Origin: CAZHOV01 sp964534315 | Lineage (GTDB): Bacteria; Bacteroidota; Bacteroidia; Chitinophagales; Saprospiraceae | Length of the DNA stretch: 8,020 nucleotides | Direction: 5' to 3' | Assembly (NCBI GenBank): GCA_964534315.1 | Contig: CAZHOV010000216.1 | Location: forward strand, 1-8,020 | In this document: piece after piece, positions 6,160 to 8,020 of the stretch | How positions within the stretch are numbered: the first letter of the stretch is position 1 | Layout: each line of letters starts with the position of its first letter | Program-made: the position numbers and the translations under genes | The notes under the pieces: model-generated | Told to the model about the DNA's origin: nothing | Database searches by the model: none | Seen by the model: only the letters and a program-made list of their open reading frames with translations

Positions 6160-6726
6160 ATGGATATATCTGACCAGGAGTATATAGATGCGATCATTAA
6201 TGGGGACCCCGGTATACTTAGACAAATGTATCAGACGTTTTTACCCAAAATTGAGCGGTTTATCACCTCGAAGGGAGGGTCAAAGGATGATGCCATGGAT
6301 ATTTTCCAAGATGCCATCATGGTTATTTATGGGAAAGCAAAGCAAAAGAATTTTAATCTGACCAGTAGTTTTTATACCTACCTCTATGGAATATGCCGTA
6401 ACTTATGGGGAAACAAGCTGCAAAAAAAATCTCGAACAGAGGTAACATTAAATGAAGACATCAAATATAATCAGCAAGTTGAAGGAGTAGATGCCTTGAT
6501 GGAAGAACAGGAAGAATACCAACTTTTCTGGTCTTCGTTTAAAAAACTAGGTGCAGACTGCCAAAAAGTATTGCAGTTATTCTTCGAAAAAACTAAAATG
6601 GAAAAAATTGTTGAAATCATGGGCTACAGCAGTGTAGGCTATGCAAAAAAACGAAAATTTCAATGTAAGGAACGGCTGGTTAAACTCATTAAAGATGATG
6701 ACCGATTTCAGGAATTGAGTTTATGA
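6160..6726 (+). CDS. ECF-family RNA polymerase sigma factor
   Basis: A 188-residue sigma factor that directs RNA polymerase to alternative promoters. Region 2 spans roughly residues 10-92: KDDAMDIFQDAIMVIY (42-57) is the core-binding helix (compare the DAEDIxQE pattern of ECF factors), and FYTYLYGICRNLWGNKLQKK (71-90) covers regions 2.3/2.4, which melt and read the -10 element. An acidic linker (about 94-120) leads to region 4 (about 122-177), with the helix-turn-helix near MEKIVEIMGYSSVGYAKKRK (147-166). There is no region 1.1 or 3, and no extra C-terminal domain, so this is a minimal ECF form. It is followed on the same strand by a membrane anti-sigma-like protein, the standard cognate arrangement. 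The upstream region is rich in palindromes. The target regulon cannot be seen. Confidence 0.85.
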   Translation: MDISDQEYIDAIINGDPGILRQMYQTFLPKIERFITSKGGSKDDAMDIFQDAIMVIYGKAKQKNFNLTSSFYTYLYGICRNLWGNKLQKKSRTEVTLNEDIKYNQQVEGVDALMEEQEEYQLFWSSFKKLGADCQKVLQLFFEKTKMEKIVEIMGYSSVGYAKKRKFQCKERLVKLIKDDDRFQELSL

Positions 6727-6794
6727 CCTCCTCCAAAAACAAACTCAACATGATTAAAGGCACTGGTACGGCCTTTAAAACTTTACAACAATGA
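6723..6794 (+). other. 23-codon ORF bridging the sigma and anti-sigma genes
   Basis: The ATG at 6723-6725 overlaps the sigma stop (ATGA), and the TGA at 6792-6794 overlaps the anti-sigma start ATG at 6791-6793 (ATGA again). The peptide would be 23 residues (MTSSKNKLN and so on, basic, no membrane segment). The perfect double overlap would let terminating ribosomes pass from sigma to mini-ORF to anti-sigma, coupling their translation. Whether it is translated is unknown, and the fit at both ends may be chance. Confidence 0.3.
6754..6778 (+). promoter_or_regulatory. Hairpin just upstream of the anti-sigma start
   Basis: A perfect 8-bp stem TTAAAGGC (6754-6761) / GCCTTTAA (6771-6778) with a 9-nt loop ends 12 bases before the anti-sigma ATG. 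In the mRNA it could hold back initiation unless ribosomes on the bridging ORF open it. There is no T tract beyond the A/T of the stem, so it is not a clear terminator. Confidence 0.35.
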
Positions 6795-7762
6795 AAGAGA
6801 ATCTCTACAATACCATAGAACAATATATTAACGGAGTGCTTCAAGGCGAAGAACTCCAAAAATTTGAGCAAGCCATGAAAGAAGATGCCAACTTGAGAAA
6901 AGAGGTGGCTTTGCATCAAAAATTGCATCGCCAACTCGGCGACCCTGCCAAGCTCCGACTTAGTAGGGCACTAGACGACCTTCGAGCCGATTTCGCTAAA
7001 GAAAAGAAATCTGGCGGAGGAGCAACGATGATCACTATGCGATCGTTGAGACCACTCATTGCCATTGCAGCGTCTATCCTCCTGCTTGCTACCCTCGTTT
7101 TTGTGCTTTGGAAAAATAGCAACTTCAGCGAGGCGCCGGTCGTCAATGAGGATGTCACTCCTCCTGTAGATACCGTAAAACCTCAAAAGGAAGAGCTTAT
7201 ACCTCTTCAAGACGAAGAACCACAACTTGCTGAAGAGGAAGTAGAAGAAGCAGAAAAACAGCTAGCCCCTCCTGCTACTCCTCAAAACGAAAAACCTAGA
7301 TCCCGAAAACCAAAATTTGAAAAAGCTCCGAACTATCTGGCAGAGGTAGATCCCGCCAATTTCAACCCCAACCCCCTACTTGATCCGCTAACCGCTCAAT
7401 CGAGAAGTCTGGGCTATATCGTCAAGGTTAAGGATCCCGGCACATTCAAATGGTCCGCAAAGCAGACGGCAGTCACGATCGAAGGATCGGTGAAAGCCCG
7501 GAAATTCCCGGAGGATAATATAATCATCCAGCTTTTTTCCAATAAAGCCGCAGATTATAAAAATGACAATCCCATATTAGAAAAAACACTAGAATTGGGA
7601 AGCCCTGGTAAAGCCAAACCGTACACTTATCCGTTCCAGCTTTCCGAAACACTGGATATCAAACCGGGGCTTTATTACTTTATCATAAAAGATAAAAACC
7701 GGCCTAAAAAAGATATTGCTCTCGCCGGCAAGTTTGAAGTGCGGAAAGAAGAAAGTAAATAG
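6791..7762 (+). CDS. Single-pass membrane anti-sigma-like protein
   Basis: A 323-residue protein, the probable partner of the upstream sigma factor. The cytoplasmic N-terminus (about 4-50; IEQYINGVLQGEELQKFEQA, then EVALHQKLHRQL) matches the helical start common in Bacteroidota anti-sigma proteins and has no zinc-binding HxxxCxxC motif. One membrane helix follows at about 87-107 (LRPLIAIAASILLLATLVFV), with a positively charged inner side, so the C-terminus is periplasmic. Next come a Pro/Glu-rich stalk (about 113-175, a run of acidic residues at 147-155) and a beta-rich domain (about 205-318) ending PGLYYFIIKDKNRP and GKFEVRK, which could sense an envelope signal. It lacks the FecR signature, so it is not a TonB-linked FecR-type regulator. 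It begins 64 bases after the sigma stop. Function rests on context plus the N-terminal pattern. Confidence 0.7.
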   Translation: MKENLYNTIEQYINGVLQGEELQKFEQAMKEDANLRKEVALHQKLHRQLGDPAKLRLSRALDDLRADFAKEKKSGGGATMITMRSLRPLIAIAASILLLATLVFVLWKNSNFSEAPVVNEDVTPPVDTVKPQKEELIPLQDEEPQLAEEEVEEAEKQLAPPATPQNEKPRSRKPKFEKAPNYLAEVDPANFNPNPLLDPLTAQSRSLGYIVKVKDPGTFKWSAKQTAVTIEGSVKARKFPEDNIIIQLFSNKAADYKNDNPILEKTLELGSPGKAKPYTYPFQLSETLDIKPGLYYFIIKDKNRPKKDIALAGKFEVRKEESK

Positions 7763-7815
7763 TAAACATGAATCATCCGAATCATGGGCTAACCATTTAT
7801 AGGGGCCTAACAGAA

Positions 7816-7904
7816 AGCCGCTTTTGCAGCGAAAGATCATAGCCTGCAGCATGAGCTACAGGAAGAAATAGCAGATAAAACACGAAGCTGCAGCGCAGCG
7901 AAAG
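7816..7904 (+). repeat. Structured repeat, copy 1 (H1-H2-H1)
   Basis: The order is: hairpin H1 (GCCGC-TTTT-GCAGC, 7817-7830), GAAAGATCATAG, hairpin H2 (7843-7862: 4 bp, one mismatch, 3 bp, ATGA loop), a 22-nt spacer, a second H1 (GCTGC-AGC-GCAGC, 7887-7899), then GAAAG. The same order occurs inverted at 7925-8013 with the same stem lengths but different paired bases. Copy 1 lies 54 bases past the anti-sigma stop, so it is probably part of that gene's 3' untranslated region. Confidence 0.65.
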
Positions 7905-7924
7905 AGAATAGTCAACATATTTTT

Positions 7925-8013
7925 CTTTCGCCCCCACGGGGCTTTTATGATTAACCATCAATAAACCAGAGGCTTACGCCACTGGCTACGATATTTCGCT
8001 GCTATGCAGCTTT
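7925..8013 (-). repeat. Structured repeat, copy 2 (inverted)
   Basis: Read on the minus strand: AAA, H1 (GCTGC-ATA-GCAGC, 8010-7998), GAAATATCGTAG, H2 (7985-7966: 4 bp, T-T mismatch, 3 bp, GTAA loop), a 21-23-nt spacer, H1 (GCCCC-GTG-GGGGC, 7942-7930), GAAAG. Framework and mismatch position equal those of copy 1, with changed but still paired stem bases. The two copies face each other 20 bases apart and together make a long imperfect inverted repeat. Confidence 0.65.
7930..7946 (+). terminator. Probable intrinsic terminator of the sigma/anti-sigma operon
   Basis: GCCCC (7930-7934) and GGGGC (7938-7942) form a perfect GC-only 5-bp stem with a 3-nt loop, followed by TTTT on the plus strand. 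It lies about 170 bases after the anti-sigma stop and is also one H1 hairpin of the inverted repeat, so the repeat may supply the terminator. The short stem and short T run keep confidence moderate. Confidence 0.45.
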
Positions 8014-8020
8014 ATGTTGT

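Noticed and set aside
7589..7852. An 87-codon minus-strand ORF over the end of the anti-sigma gene
   Set aside because: It is antisense to the conserved C-terminal beta domain and runs into the repeat element. No domain seen.
7816..8013. CRISPR array
   Set aside because: Repeats alternate in orientation, differ in sequence while keeping structure, and number only two to four. There are no uniform spacers and no cas genes.

Overview
The window looks like a chromosomal piece of a Bacteroidota genome. The evidence is a C-terminal type IX secretion (T9SS) sorting domain on a very large secreted protein, signal peptides cleaved just before Gln, an A-rich context instead of Shine-Dalgarno sites, a -7 box matching the Bacteroidota TAnnTTTG pattern, and an ECF sigma factor paired with a single-pass membrane anti-sigma-like protein. 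The style (Fn3 plus F5/8-like modules, this sigma/anti-sigma pair, intergenic hairpin repeats) would suit Saprospiria or relatives. That finer placement is a guess.

Layout. 1-505 has no gene but is rich in RNA-like structure: two minus-strand intrinsic terminators, a possible small RNA between them and a possible branched structure. 506-4162 (minus) is a 1218-residue secreted multidomain protein with a clan GH-A-like catalytic domain, duplicated Fn3/discoidin-like modules and a T9SS tail. It has its own -7 box, and a strong terminator separates it from the gene upstream. 4421-5558 (minus) holds two genes that probably form an operon: a 160-residue secreted beta-solenoid-like protein, then a 202-residue lipoprotein. 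5559-6159 is a 600-base divergent intergenic region packed with short perfect palindromes. 6160-7762 (plus) is an ECF sigma factor followed by its probable anti-sigma factor. A 23-codon ORF bridges them, overlapping the sigma stop and the anti-sigma start as ATGA at both ends. 7763-8020 has no gene but contains two inverted copies of a structured repeat of about 88 bases, whose hairpins keep their shape while their stem bases change together.

How the parts may work together (inference). The sigma/anti-sigma pair is a cell-envelope signalling module divergent from a block of exported proteins (secreted solenoid, lipoprotein, surface or secreted glycosidase-like enzyme). It could control them, but no shared promoter motif was found to show it. 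The clearest undescribed-looking signal is the covarying repeat pair at 7816-8013, followed by the ATGA-bridged mini-ORF and the palindrome cluster upstream of the sigma gene.
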